64,000 nucleotides of DNA. It comes from Gordonia malaquae NBRC 108250 (lineage in GTDB: Bacteria > Actinomycetota > Actinomycetes > Mycobacteriales > Mycobacteriaceae). The translations under genes were made by a program, and so were the position numbers. Below, in pieces: positions 39,370 through 48,422 of the stretch (position 1 is the first letter of the stretch; each line of letters starts with the position of its first letter). Location of the stretch: contig NZ_BAOP01000003.1 of the NCBI RefSeq assembly GCF_000344135.1, positions 62,001 through 126,000 of the forward strand, given 5' to 3'. The notes beneath the pieces were generated by a model. That model saw only the letters and a program-made list of their open reading frames with translations, searched no databases and was not told where the DNA came from.

Positions 39370-40377
39370 TCACCTGCCGTCAGACCGCGCAGCCCGCCAC
39401 TCACGTGGGGTGCAGTCGAACCGCGCGCGAAACCACCGCGAGAAGTTCGACGGGCTCGCGAACCCGAGAATCGAGGCGATCTCGGTCAGCGAGTAGCGGC
39501 GACCGGCCACCAGATGGCCGGCGAGGGCCGCCCTGGTGTCGCCGACGACGGCGCTGAACGTCGTCCCCTCCGCACTCAATCGGCGGTGGACGGTGCGACG
39601 GTCGACACCAAGACTCCGCGCCACCTGATCGACCGAACACCGTCCGGTCGGCAAGAGCATCTCGACAAGCTGACGGGTTCGTTTGGCGACCGTGGGCGCA
39701 TTCTCGGCACTCGTGTCGGCAAGCATCCGGCGTGTGTACTCGAGCAGCTGCGGATCCGACGCGCCGATCCTCGTGTCCAGGTCGGACGCGTGGAACGTGA
39801 CTCCGTCGAAGTCACGGTCGTATCGTGCGAGGCCGGAGAACATACGCGTCGCCATCGCCTGGTCGACCGGAGGCGAGTGGGTGAACGACACCGACAGCGG
39901 ACGCCACGTCGCAGGAGACAACTCCCTCATCAGCGAGTAGAGCACACCGACACCGAGGTCAATGGACTGCCGGTCCGGAGCCGGAACGCCCAGATCGATC
40001 TCGATCCGCACAGTGGCGACACCCTCGGCCTCCGACAGGCTGGTGTGCAACGCCTCGTTGTACATCCGCTCGTGACGAATCAGAAGTGTCAGCGCGTTCC
40101 GCATGCTCGACTCTTCGCGGAGCACAAGGCTCAACGGCCCGAGGTGTGACAGCCTGCGGAGTTCGGCGAGCCGCAGGCCGATGTCGTCGCGCTGCGCCTG
40201 TGCCGCCGTCGCTTCGAGCAGTTCGACGACGGCCTCCGCGGGAATCCACCTGTCCTGCAAGCTGATTCCGCCAGGATCGAGCCCAACCGATCGGAGCATT
40301 CCGAACGGGTCGACTCCGAGCGACCGCGCCAGATCGACGTAGTTCGCCAGCGAGGCGTACCGAGCCAGTGGTTTCAC
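39370..40377 (-). CDS. AraC-family regulator
   Basis: This 335-residue regulator of the OruR/ArgR type has an N-terminal arabinose-binding-like domain, DUF/Arabinose_bd (LARYASLANYVDLARSLGVDP), and a C-terminal double helix-turn-helix. The latter contains SVDQVARSLGVDRRTVHRRLSAEGTTF and SLTEIASILGFASPSNFSRWFRARFDCTPREWR. GTG 40377 has GAAAGGAG 4 bases upstream; the longer frame is not needed. It is divergent from the quinone oxidoreductase-dioxygenase-BKACE genes and is their likely activator. Confidence 0.88.
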   Translation of the reverse strand: MKPLARYASLANYVDLARSLGVDPFGMLRSVGLDPGGISLQDRWIPAEAVVELLEATAAQAQRDDIGLRLAELRRLSHLGPLSLVLREESSMRNALTLLIRHERMYNEALHTSLSEAEGVATVRIEIDLGVPAPDRQSIDLGVGVLYSLMRELSPATWRPLSVSFTHSPPVDQAMATRMFSGLARYDRDFDGVTFHASDLDTRIGASDPQLLEYTRRMLADTSAENAPTVAKRTRQLVEMLLPTGRCSVDQVARSLGVDRRTVHRRLSAEGTTFSAVVGDTRAALAGHLVAGRRYSLTEIASILGFASPSNFSRWFRARFDCTPREWRAARSDGR

Positions 40378-40396
40378 ATCACTCCTTTCGACGATA

Positions 40397-40410
40397 GTGA
40401 CTGCAATCAC
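40397..40410. promoter_or_regulatory. Dyad between AraC gene and catabolic operon
   Basis: GTGA-CTGCAA-TCAC is an imperfect palindrome just upstream of the AraC start codon. The rest of the 158-base divergent region holds no clearer repeat. Confidence 0.3.
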
Positions 40411-40535
40411 GACAGTGTCCCGATGTGAATAGTTCCGCGTCCCGCCAGGAACAGTTTATCGAGTTTGCGGCCCATAGTGTCGTTCGCATCACATCACGGC
40501 GAGGCCCCCGGGCCACTGAGAGGATCACGATTCAC

Positions 40536-41516
40536 ATGGCACAGGCGATTCGCTTCCACAAGGTCGGCGGACCCGACGTCCTCCAGCTCGAAGACGTCGT
40601 CGTCGGCGAACCGGGCGCAGGCGAGGTCCGCGTCCGCCACCACGCGATCGGCCTCAACTTCGCCGACACGTACTACCGCACCGGCCTCTACCCGGTCCCA
40701 CTGCCCAACGGCATGGGCGTCGAAGCGTCCGGCGTGGTCGAGGCGGTCGGCGAGGGCGTCTCCGACTTCGCCGTCGGCGACCGGGTCACCTACACCTACA
40801 CCGGCAGCCCGCTCGGCGCGTACAGCACCCACTTCGTGCTTCCGGCCTGCCACCTGATCGCGCTGCCGGACGAGATCTCGTTCGAGACCGCCGCGGCCTG
40901 CACCATGCGCGGCCTCACCGCCTCGTACCTGATGCGCCGCATCACCCAGTACCGCGAGGGTGACACCATCCTCCTGCACGCGGCCGCGGGCGGAGTCGGA
41001 CTCATCGTCGCCCAGTGGGCCAAGATTCTCGGCCTCACAGTGATCGGCACCGTCTCCACCCCGCAGAAGGCCGCCGTCGCCGTCGCGGCCGGCGTCGACC
41101 ACATCGTCTACTACCGCGATGAAGACACCGCCGCCCGGGTCCGCGAGATCACCGGCGGCAAGGGCGTCCCGGTGGTCCTCGACAGCATCGGCAAGGCCAC
41201 CTACGAGACCTCGCTCGACTGCCTCGCCAAGCGTGGGCTCCTCGTCTGCTTCGGCACCTCGTCGGGCCCGGTCCCGCCGATCGACCCGATGCAGCTCGCC
41301 ATCAAGGGCTCCCTGTTCGTGACCCGCCCAGGTCTGGCCGACTACATCGCCGACCCGGAAGAGCGTGCCGAACTCGCGGGCGAACTGTTCGGGCACATCG
41401 CCGCGGGCCGAATCACGGTCCAGGTCAACCAGAGCTACCCGCTCGCCGAAGCGTCGCGGGCCCACACCGAACTCGAGTCCGGCGCCCTCACCGGCTCGTC
41501 CATCCTCACCATCTGA
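40536..41516 (+). CDS. Quinone oxidoreductase (zeta-crystallin type MDR)
   Basis: This 326-residue NADPH:quinone reductase of the medium-chain reductase family begins MAQAIRFHKVGGPDVLQLED, as QOR proteins do. It has LNFADTYYRTGLYP, the nucleotide-binding stretch LLHAAAGGVGLIVAQWAK and RPGLADYI typical of the group, and no zinc-ligand cysteines. The ATG is chosen on homology; AGAGGA lies 12 bases upstream. It is first in a run of co-oriented genes to 45480. A role in handling a quinone or enone intermediate is an inference. Confidence 0.92.
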   Translation: MAQAIRFHKVGGPDVLQLEDVVVGEPGAGEVRVRHHAIGLNFADTYYRTGLYPVPLPNGMGVEASGVVEAVGEGVSDFAVGDRVTYTYTGSPLGAYSTHFVLPACHLIALPDEISFETAAACTMRGLTASYLMRRITQYREGDTILLHAAAGGVGLIVAQWAKILGLTVIGTVSTPQKAAVAVAAGVDHIVYYRDEDTAARVREITGGKGVPVVLDSIGKATYETSLDCLAKRGLLVCFGTSSGPVPPIDPMQLAIKGSLFVTRPGLADYIADPEERAELAGELFGHIAAGRITVQVNQSYPLAEASRAHTELESGALTGSSILTI

Positions 41517-41537
41517 CCGCACGGAGGAGACACCGCC

Positions 41538-42419
41538 ATGACACTCATGCACGACGCACCGCGCACCGCGATCCGGGCCGAACGCCTCACCGCTCACCTC
41601 GGAGCCGAACTGTTCGACGTCGACCTGGCCGCAGTCGCCCACGACGACGAACTGTTCGCCCAACTCCGCGGACTGCTCACCGAGCACAAAGTCCTCTTCG
41701 TCCGCGACCAGCCGATCAGCCGCGCCGACCACGTCGCACTGGCCCGCCGCTTCGGCGAGTTGGAGGACCACCCGGTCGCCTCGTCCGATCCCGACCACCC
41801 GGGACTCGTCCAGATCTACAAGGACCTCGACAGCCCGGCCGAACACTATGAGAACGCCTTCCACTGCGACGCCACCTGGCGCGAGTGCCCGCCGTTCGGC
41901 TCGATTCTGCGGTGCGTCGAAGGACCCGCGGTCGGAGGCGACACCATCTGGGTGGACATGGTCGCCGCCTACAACGCGCTTCCGGCCGACGTCAAGACTC
42001 GCATCGAGGGCCTGACCGCTCGGCATTCCATCGAAGCCAGCTTCGGCGCCGCGATGCCTGCCGAGAAGCGCGCGGGTCTGCACGCGTTGTACCCCGACGC
42101 CGAGCACCCCGTGGTCCGCACCCACCCGGACACCGGCGAGAAGATCCTGTTCGTCAACGCGTTCGCCACCCACCTGACGAACTTCCACACCCCCGACAAC
42201 GTCCGGTTCGGCTACGACTACGCGCCCGGTGCGTCCGAGCTGCTGAATTACCTGGTCCGCCAGGCGTCCGTACCCGAGTTCCAGGTGCGCTGGCGATGGA
42301 CGCCGAACAGCTTCGCCATCTGGGACAACCGCTGCACCCAGCACTACGCCGTCCAGGACTACTGGCCTGCCGTCCGCCGTATGGAGCGCGCAGGCATCGT
42401 CGGCGACCGGCCGTACTGA
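41538..42419 (+). CDS. TauD/TfdA-family Fe(II)/2-oxoglutarate dioxygenase
   Basis: This 293-residue dioxygenase has the iron facial triad H109-x-D111 (FHCDATW) and H269 (CTQHYAVQDY), with the 2-oxoglutarate-binding arginine in the VRRMER segment (R280 or R284). It hydroxylates or cleaves an unknown substrate; family members act on taurine, sulfate esters, phenoxyacids and carnitine precursors. GGAGGAG lies 8 bases before the ATG, and the gene follows the quinone oxidoreductase by 21 bases. Confidence 0.92.
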   Translation: MTLMHDAPRTAIRAERLTAHLGAELFDVDLAAVAHDDELFAQLRGLLTEHKVLFVRDQPISRADHVALARRFGELEDHPVASSDPDHPGLVQIYKDLDSPAEHYENAFHCDATWRECPPFGSILRCVEGPAVGGDTIWVDMVAAYNALPADVKTRIEGLTARHSIEASFGAAMPAEKRAGLHALYPDAEHPVVRTHPDTGEKILFVNAFATHLTNFHTPDNVRFGYDYAPGASELLNYLVRQASVPEFQVRWRWTPNSFAIWDNRCTQHYAVQDYWPAVRRMERAGIVGDRPY

Positions 42420-42459
42420 CCCCTCGACTGCGCTCACAGACCACCCCTCGACTCCGCTC
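42420..42459 (+). repeat. Short repeat pair between dioxygenase and BKACE genes
   Basis: Two 16-bp units (CCCCTCGACTGCGCTC at 42420-42435 and CCCCTCGACTCCGCTC at 42444-42459) differ at one base. They begin directly after the dioxygenase stop and resemble part of the 32-bp repeat at 5051-5114 read on the other strand. Confidence 0.65.
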
Positions 42460-42491
42460 GGGGAACCTATCAATCACACAAGGAGATCACC

Positions 42492-43544
42492 ATGTACTTC
42501 CACGACGACTCGTTCTTCCCGGAGACCCAGGAGAAGCAAGTCATCACCGTCGCACCGTACGGCCCGGAGTGGGAGGTCGACGACTTCCCGGAGGACCTGC
42601 CACTCAGCATCGACCAGCACGTCCAGCAGGCCGTCGACTGCTACGAGGCAGGCGCCACCGTGCTGCACATCCACGTCCGCGAACTCGACGGAAAGGGCAG
42701 CAAGCGGCTCTCCAAGTTCAACGAGCTCCTCGCCGGTCTGCGTGAGGCCGTGCCGGACATGATCCTGCAGGTCGGCGGCTCGATCTCGTTCGCACCCGAA
42801 GGGGAGGGCGCCGACGCGAAATGGCTGTCCGACGATACCCGCCACATGCTGGCCGAGCTCGACCCGAAGCCCGATCAGGTCACCATCGCCATCAACACCA
42901 GCCAGATGAACATCATGGAGCTGATGACCGAGGACGACATCGCCGGCACCTCGATGCAGCGCCCCGAGCTGTACGACACGTACCGAGAGATGACCGTGCC
43001 GGCCGGCCCCGCATGGGTTGAAGAGCACCTGCGTCGTCTCACCGCCAACGGCATCCAGCCGCACTTCCAGCTCTCGAGCATCCCGCAGTTGGAGACCGTG
43101 GAGCGCTTGATCCGTCGCGGCAAGTACATGGGCCCGCTCAACCTGACCTGGGTCGGCATCGGCGGCGGCTTCGACGGCCCCAACCCGTACAACATCACCA
43201 ACTTCATGCAGCGCGTCCCGGACGGCGCGATGCTGACCCTCGAGACGCTGATGCGGTCGGTGCTCCCGGTCAACACCCTGGCCATCGCGATGGGTCTGCA
43301 CACCCGCTGCGGCAACGAGGACACCATCTGGCGCCACAAGGGCGAGAAGATCACGTCGGTCGAGCAGGTCCGCCAACTCGTCCGCATCAGCAACGAGCTC
43401 GGCCGCGAAGTCGCCACCGGCAAGGAAGCCCGCGACATCTACCGCATCGGTGAGCAGTACGACTCGGTCGACGAGACGCTCGCCAAGCTCGGCTACGCGC
43501 CGAATCGTCAGCCCGGTCAGCTCGGTTTCACCCAGCACGCGTAA
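42492..43544 (+). CDS. BKACE-family beta-keto acid cleavage enzyme
   Basis: This 350-residue protein of the BKACE (DUF849, 3-keto-5-aminohexanoate cleavage) family condenses a beta-keto acid with acetyl-CoA, giving acetoacetate plus a new acyl-CoA. The zinc site H59-I-H61 with nearby E64 lies in TVLHIHVRE. Later family segments are TIAINTSQMNIM, LTWVGIGGG and NTLAIAMGLHTRCGNED. The substrate-determining residues cannot be assigned by eye. AAGGAGAT lies 5 bases before the ATG. Neighbouring dioxygenase, transporter and betaine/amine genes make a nitrogen-containing or branched keto acid plausible. Confidence 0.9.
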   Translation: MYFHDDSFFPETQEKQVITVAPYGPEWEVDDFPEDLPLSIDQHVQQAVDCYEAGATVLHIHVRELDGKGSKRLSKFNELLAGLREAVPDMILQVGGSISFAPEGEGADAKWLSDDTRHMLAELDPKPDQVTIAINTSQMNIMELMTEDDIAGTSMQRPELYDTYREMTVPAGPAWVEEHLRRLTANGIQPHFQLSSIPQLETVERLIRRGKYMGPLNLTWVGIGGGFDGPNPYNITNFMQRVPDGAMLTLETLMRSVLPVNTLAIAMGLHTRCGNEDTIWRHKGEKITSVEQVRQLVRISNELGREVATGKEARDIYRIGEQYDSVDETLAKLGYAPNRQPGQLGFTQHA

Positions 43545-43558
43545 GGATTGAGACGACA

Positions 43559-44905
43559 ATGGCCCTCATGACGCCTCGCGCGGCGCTCGATGCACCGGCC
43601 ACGGTTGATCTGCCTGTGGGACGCACCTCGTCCCGCAGGCGGATCTACCCGTGGATCGTGTTCGGACTCGCATTCGCTCTGCTGCTGTCGGACTACATGT
43701 CCCGGCAGGTGCTCGCCGCGGTCTTCGTGCCGCTCGGGGAGGAGCTGGCCCTCGACAAGGGACAGCTCGGTTCGCTGATCTCGGTCGTCGCTCTGATGGT
43801 CGGACTGCTCACACTGCCGATCTCGATTCTCGCCGACCGGTGGGGCAGGGTCCGCAGCCTGGTGGTCATGGCGATCCTGTGGTCGATCGCCACACTGGCG
43901 TGTGCGTTCGCGCAGAGCTACGAACAGCTCCTGATAGCTCGCTTCTTCGTCGGTGTCGGCGAGGCCGCATACGGCAGTGTCGGCATCGCCTTGGTGCTGA
44001 GCCTGTTCGCTCCACGTGTTCATGCGGCCCTGTCCGCGGCGTTCATGGCCGGCGGATCGTTCGGGACCATGATCGGGACCGCCGTCGGCGGTGTCGTCGC
44101 CGTCCACTTCGGATGGCGCTGGTCGATCGGCGCGATGGCTGTGCTCGGCCTGCTCCTCGTCGCAGCGTTCAAGGTGATCGTCACCGAGACGAGGGTCCGC
44201 CGGCATCAGACCGTCGACGACGCCCCCGCCACGCCCGCGAAGGTCGAAACGCCCAAGGGTGCCAGAGCTCCGCTGTCGAGTCTGTTCACCAATCCGGCTG
44301 TCATCTGTGCCTATCTCGGGAGTGGCCTCCAGATGTTCATGGCCGCCGTGATGCTGACGTGGCTGCCGACGTTCTTCAAAGAGGAGTACACGATGACCGT
44401 CGACAAGGCGGGCGGCGCAGCAGCGTTCTTCGTCCTCCTCGTCGGCACCGGCATGATCGTGTGCGGCGTCATCGCCGACCGCGTCAGTCGACAGGACCCC
44501 ACCCGCAAATGGACCGCAGGCATCGGATTCTGCTCGTTCGCATTCGTCTCGTTGATGATCGCGTTCCAGCTTCCGACCGGCGGACTCCAATTGACGCTGA
44601 TGGCGGTCGGCGCGTTCTTCTCGGCAGGTTGTTCCGGCACCACGGCCGCGATGGTCGCGTCGCTGACCCACAAGTCGGTTCAAGCGTCAGCCATGGGAAC
44701 GCTGACCTTGGCGAACAATCTCCTCGGCCTCGCCGCGGCGCCGTTCATCATCGGCGTGCTCGCCGACCACATGTCGCTTGCCGACGCCCTCGCGATCGCG
44801 CCGTTGGTCTACCTCCCGGCAGCCGCCGCGATGTACATCGGACGACGTCTGCACCCGCGTGGCCTAGCGAAGCTGCAGGCGCTGTCGACACGAGTCGACC
44901 GATGA
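43559..44905 (+). CDS. MFS transporter
   Basis: This 448-residue, 12-segment major facilitator has motif A-like LADRWGRVRSL and the segment LLIARFFVGVGEAAYGSVGIAL seen in spinster-like and aromatic-acid/H+ symporter groups. A charged central loop separates the halves. It starts 14 bases after BKACE and overlaps the hydrolase ATG, so it is probably the importer (or exporter) for the substrate of this cluster. Confidence 0.88.
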   Translation: MALMTPRAALDAPATVDLPVGRTSSRRRIYPWIVFGLAFALLLSDYMSRQVLAAVFVPLGEELALDKGQLGSLISVVALMVGLLTLPISILADRWGRVRSLVVMAILWSIATLACAFAQSYEQLLIARFFVGVGEAAYGSVGIALVLSLFAPRVHAALSAAFMAGGSFGTMIGTAVGGVVAVHFGWRWSIGAMAVLGLLLVAAFKVIVTETRVRRHQTVDDAPATPAKVETPKGARAPLSSLFTNPAVICAYLGSGLQMFMAAVMLTWLPTFFKEEYTMTVDKAGGAAAFFVLLVGTGMIVCGVIADRVSRQDPTRKWTAGIGFCSFAFVSLMIAFQLPTGGLQLTLMAVGAFFSAGCSGTTAAMVASLTHKSVQASAMGTLTLANNLLGLAAAPFIIGVLADHMSLADALAIAPLVYLPAAAAMYIGRRLHPRGLAKLQALSTRVDR

Positions 44906-45480
44906 GCGCGCCGACGGTGGTGATCGTCCCCGGCCTCCGCGGCGATGCACCGGCGCACTGGCAGGAGTTGTACGCGGCCCGGACACCCGGAACCGTCACC
45001 GTCGGATTCCCGCCGACGGACCGGTGGCACGACCTGCACGCCCGCACCGCGCTCATCGAAGACGCAGTCGCCGACGTCAACGGTTCGGTCATCCTGCTCG
45101 CCCACAGCGCAGGTGTGCTCGCCACGGTTCACTGGGCACGGACTCACGGTACGTCGACAGCCTCGGTGATCGGTGCCGTGCTGGCGACGCCGCCCGACTT
45201 CGACGTCGTCTGGCCCGCACCGCACCCGCGGCCCGCCGAGTTGGCCGCCGAGGGGTGGGCGCCGATTCCGCGTTCCAGGCTCCCGTTCCCGTCGGTCCTG
45301 GCTGCCAGTCGAAACGACCCGCTGGCACGTATGCGAACCAGCGCCGGATTGGCCGAAGTGTGGGGCAGCAGGCTCGTCGACCTCGGAGACGCGGGGCACC
45401 TCAATCCCGCATCGGGATTCGGCGAGTGGCCGCTGGTAGACGACCTGATCACCGAGATCGCGCTTCAGCGCACCTCGTAG
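44902..45480 (+). CDS. RBBP9/YdeN-type serine hydrolase
   Basis: This 192-residue alpha/beta hydrolase has an early VVIVPGLRG strand-loop, nucleophile Ser69 (LLAHSAGVLA), Asp139 (ASRNDPLA) and His166 (GDAGHLN), a complete triad. Family members are small soluble esterases of unknown physiological substrate. The ATG overlaps the MFS stop, and the gene ends 16 bases inside convergent bluB. It is the last gene of the catabolic run. Confidence 0.88.
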   Translation: MSAPTVVIVPGLRGDAPAHWQELYAARTPGTVTVGFPPTDRWHDLHARTALIEDAVADVNGSVILLAHSAGVLATVHWARTHGTSTASVIGAVLATPPDFDVVWPAPHPRPAELAAEGWAPIPRSRLPFPSVLAASRNDPLARMRTSAGLAEVWGSRLVDLGDAGHLNPASGFGEWPLVDDLITEIALQRTS

Positions 45481-46112
45481 CGGACTTCCGGGGAAGTGCG
45501 AGCCTGCCACCCGAGCCGTTCCAGCTCCGGTGTCTGCTCCAGCGTCTCCGGATAGCCCACACACAGATATCCGACAAGAATCCAGTCGCCCGGGACGTCC
45601 AACGCCCGGGCGACTGCGTCTGGTTCCACGATCGACACCCAGCCGACACCCACACCCCGAGCGCGGGCGGCCAACCACAGGGTGGAGATCGCCGTGACCA
45701 CGGAGTACTCGAGCGTTTGTGGCATCGTTCGTCGTCCGAGGCCTGCGCCCTGATCCGGTTCGGGGACACAGAAGACCGCGAGGTGGACGGGTGCGTCGTC
45801 GAGTCCGGCGAGCTTGAGACCCGTGTACATCTTCGCCTTCTCGCCCCGATAGCCGTCCAGGGCTTCGGCGTTGCACCGCTCGAAGTTCGCCTTGACCGCC
45901 GCGCGGGGAGCGTCGGACACGACCTGGACCCATCGCCAGGGTTGACTGTTGCCGACCGACGGGGAGAGTTCCGCGGATGCGAGGATCTCATCGAGGACGC
46001 CGTCGGCGAGCGGATCGGGCCGAAACCGACGGACGTCGCGGCGCCAGCGAAGAAGTTCGTCCAGTTCGTCGACGAACTCAGCGCTGAACGTACCGTCCTT
46101 GTTCGTACCCAT
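45465..46112 (-). CDS. bluB: 5,6-dimethylbenzimidazole synthase (BluB)
   Basis: This 215-residue flavin-destructase of the nitroreductase fold makes the lower ligand of cobalamin from reduced FMN and O2. The BluB signature RRDVRRFRPDPL includes Asp26, and VGVGWVSI contains Ser160; these match the two residues known to be important in the Sinorhizobium enzyme. SPSVGNSQPWRWV binds FMN. It lies far from cobG/cobN but supports aerobic B12 synthesis in the same organism. A general nitroreductase is less likely given both markers. Confidence 0.9.
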   Translation of the reverse strand: MGTNKDGTFSAEFVDELDELLRWRRDVRRFRPDPLADGVLDEILASAELSPSVGNSQPWRWVQVVSDAPRAAVKANFERCNAEALDGYRGEKAKMYTGLKLAGLDDAPVHLAVFCVPEPDQGAGLGRRTMPQTLEYSVVTAISTLWLAARARGVGVGWVSIVEPDAVARALDVPGDWILVGYLCVGYPETLEQTPELERLGWQARTSPEVRYEVR

Positions 46113-46139
46113 CGGCCGACCGTACCCCGTGGTGACGAC

Positions 46140-46607
46140 TCAGTTGACCGCCGGTCCCGGTGTGATGTGCCATCCGCCTGCCGACAGGATCCCGACGGCC
46201 TCGTAGGTTCGGTCGTAGCCTGTCGAGGAGATCTTCCAGCCGCCGTCGGTGCGCCGGTACTCGTCGCGATAGAAGGCGGCTCCGATGATCATCCGGTCGT
46301 AGTCGGGGACGATCACTCGGTCCTGCAGGTACCAGGATCCGGTTGCGGTGTCGCCGTCGACGCGGATCACGGGGTGGTCCACACGGTGCTCGGTGATCAA
46401 CGTGCCCTTCATCGCGCCGCGGAAGTAGTCGAGCACCGCATCGCGGCTCGTGAACGCGAGCTTCTTTCCGCCCATCTGAGTGCCGTAGTCGGTCACCACG
46501 TCGTCGGTGAGCGTCTCCGCGAGGGCGTCCCAGTCGCGGGTGTCGACGGCTCGCAGATAGCGGTACTTAAGTTCTTCGATCTCGCGGATCGTGTCGGGAG
46601 TGGTCAT
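46140..46607 (-). CDS. SnoaL-like (NTF2-fold) protein
   Basis: This 155-residue protein has the SnoaL/NTF2 cone fold signature: helix IREIEELKYRYLRAVDTRDWDALAETL, VVTDYG, the helix with FRGAM, and the strand ATGSWYLQD ending YRDEYRRTDGGWKISSTGYDRTYE. Such proteins are small isomerases, hydratases or dehydratases, or non-enzymatic. GAAAGG precedes the ATG. It lies 48 bases after the SDR gene in the same direction, so they may share a substrate. Confidence 0.85.
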   Translation of the reverse strand: MTTPDTIREIEELKYRYLRAVDTRDWDALAETLTDDVVTDYGTQMGGKKLAFTSRDAVLDYFRGAMKGTLITEHRVDHPVIRVDGDTATGSWYLQDRVIVPDYDRMIIGAAFYRDEYRRTDGGWKISSTGYDRTYEAVGILSAGGWHITPGPAVN

Positions 46608-46655
46608 CGGGAGAGCCTTTCATCGGGGAGTGGTGTGGCGGGTTGTCGGCGAGTG

Positions 46656-47441
46656 TCACAGGTCGGGGATCGGCAGTGCGAAGTTCGGGGCGCCGAGACC
46701 GCCGTCCACCTCGACGATCTTGCCCGTCATATATCGGCCGGCGTCGCTGGCGAGGTAGACCGCGGTAGCGGCGATCTCGTCGGGTTCACCGATCCGGCGC
46801 AGCGGTGTCTTCTGCTCGATGGCGGTCCGCATGTCGTCGTTCTGTGCGACGTAGCCGAGCGCGGGCGTGAGGATCGACCCGGGTGCGATCGCGTTCACTC
46901 GAATGCGCGGGGCGAGGTCTTCCGCCGCGAGCCGCGTGTAGTGGGCCACTGCGGCCTTGGCGGTTCCGTACGCCAAATAGCCGCGGCCGGCGAACCGTCC
47001 GATCGATGACGACACGTTGATGATGGATCCGCCGTCGTCGTTCTTCAGCATTTCGGGCACAGCAGCGAGGCAGAGTGCGTGTGCTGTGCCGACGTTGAAG
47101 GAGAACGCTCCCACCAGGTCGTCGACCGATGTGTTCATGAACGGTTTGGGCATCGCGCCGCCGACGTTGTTGACGATCACGTCGAGCCTGCCGAAGTTCT
47201 CCGTTGCGGCCGTGACCAGAGCTGCCGGATCCGCGGACGCCAGATCGAGTGGGACGCTCACTGCACGACGTCCAATGGCGGTGATCTGCGACGCCACGTC
47301 CGCGAGGTCGGAGTCGGTGCGCGCGGAGATGACGACATCGGCGCCCGCCTCGGCGAATCCGAGCGCGATCGCCGCGCCGATTCCACGTCCGGCCCCGGTC
47401 ACGATCGCCACGCGCCCGTCCATCTGAAACTTCTCGAGCAT
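46656..47441 (-). CDS. SDR-family oxidoreductase
   Basis: This 261-residue classical short-chain dehydrogenase has the cofactor motif TGAGRGIG (residues 15-22), NNVGG, the catalytic Ser in INVSSSIG and Y-x3-K in [14 protein letters not shown]. The C-terminal loop includes [21 protein letters not shown]. The cofactor specificity and substrate are unknown. AAAGGA precedes the ATG. It is divergent from an IclR regulator with two dyads between them. Confidence 0.92.
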   Translation of the reverse strand: MLEKFQMDGRVAIVTGAGRGIGAAIALGFAEAGADVVISARTDSDLADVASQITAIGRRAVSVPLDLASADPAALVTAATENFGRLDVIVNNVGGAMPKPFMNTSVDDLVGAFSFNVGTAHALCLAAVPEMLKNDDGGSIINVSSSIGRFAGRGYLAYGTAKAAVAHYTRLAAEDLAPRIRVNAIAPGSILTPALGYVAQNDDMRTAIEQKTPLRRIGEPDEIAATAVYLASDAGRYMTGKIVEVDGGLGAPNFALPIPDL

Positions 47442-47461
47442 GTTCCTTTGACCCCTTGCTA

Positions 47462-47504
47462 ATCGAATATTCGATCAATACGGTGTGAATATCCGGCACA
47501 CCGT
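47462..47504. promoter_or_regulatory. Two dyads between SDR and IclR genes
   Basis: ATCGAATATTCGAT (47462-47475) is a perfect 14-bp palindrome. ACGGTGT (47480-47486) and ACACCGT (47498-47504) form a second dyad with an 11-base spacer. IclR proteins often bind 14- to 15-bp palindromes, so control of the SDR operon and autoregulation are likely. Confidence 0.65.
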
Positions 47505-47545
47505 AGCCGCATCAACCGTTCGAAACAAGAGGGGACGCGCCGCAC

Positions 47546-48409
47546 ATGGCCGGTTCACCACCCACTCGTCGTGTGGTCGAGACGATCCAACTGCTCAGCG
47601 AGACCGACGAGCCTCGCACGATCGCTCAGATCGCCGACACCCTAGGCATCACCCGACCCACGATGTCTGCGATCCTTGCCGAACTCGACAGCGCGGGATG
47701 GGTGGTCCGCGACTCGTCGCGCGGCTACCGTGTTGGCGCCGCGGTTGCCGGACTGTCGCGCAGCGGGCCGGGGGAGTCGTCGATGGTCACTCCCGACGTC
47801 ATCGCTGTCATGGAGGAACTCGCCGCCGAGACCGGCTGCGGCACCACCCTCAGCAGATTCACTGCCGACCGGATGACGGTCGTCGGCAAGGTCCACTCGC
47901 AGACTCGCCCGGTTCCCGGACTCGGTCTCGGACAGTCGTTGACCGTCGGCTATCCCGCGGGTGCAGCCGTGATGGCGATGCGCGGGGAGGACGAGCAAGC
48001 GGCGTGGGCCGGAGCGCATGGCGCTGACCCGGACCGTCGTCACGGTGTGCTCGACGTCGTGCGGGCGCTCGGCTATGCGGCGTATCGTCCCGCGTCCAGC
48101 GACGCGTCCCTTGTCGAATCGCTCGCGGATCTCCTCGGGGCGGTCGGGCCGATGTTGATCGACCCCGCCGTCCGTCGATCGGCGACGCGACAGCTCTCCG
48201 AGTTGAGTTCGCGCGCATATCGCTTGGACGATCTCAACACGCGCAGCCCGCTGCCACTCAGTTATCTCGCTGCGCCGGTTGCACAGCGCGGTTCGACCGA
48301 TTACGAGTTGCAACTCGGTGTTCTGAGATCGGCGGTGCCTGCCGCCGAACGCACCGACCTCGGTCGTGCACTGGTGGAGGCAGCGTCCCGCGTGAGCGCC
48401 CTCTGGTGA
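47546..48409 (+). CDS. IclR-family regulator
   Basis: This 287-residue protein has an N-terminal winged helix (TRRVVETIQLLSETDEPRTIAQIADTLGITRPTMSAILAELDSAGWVVRD) and an IclR-like ligand domain. The latter is degenerate compared with typical members, since the usual GRPVPLHATAxGK segment is replaced by GLGQSLTVGYPAGAAVMAM. It is divergent from the SDR gene, its probable target. Confidence 0.85.
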   Translation: MAGSPPTRRVVETIQLLSETDEPRTIAQIADTLGITRPTMSAILAELDSAGWVVRDSSRGYRVGAAVAGLSRSGPGESSMVTPDVIAVMEELAAETGCGTTLSRFTADRMTVVGKVHSQTRPVPGLGLGQSLTVGYPAGAAVMAMRGEDEQAAWAGAHGADPDRRHGVLDVVRALGYAAYRPASSDASLVESLADLLGAVGPMLIDPAVRRSATRQLSELSSRAYRLDDLNTRSPLPLSYLAAPVAQRGSTDYELQLGVLRSAVPAAERTDLGRALVEAASRVSALW

Positions 48410-48422
48410 CCGCCCGGCCATC

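Noticed and set aside
40494..42473. 659-codon minus-strand open frame
   Set aside because: Covers the quinone oxidoreductase and dioxygenase genes antisense; no recognisable domain.
45465..46112. Generic nitroreductase annotation
   Set aside because: RRDVRRF and GWVSI markers fit BluB, and the window contains other aerobic cobalamin genes.
45024..47009. 661-codon plus-strand open frame
   Set aside because: Overlaps the hydrolase and three minus-strand genes with intact catalytic motifs; shadow frame.
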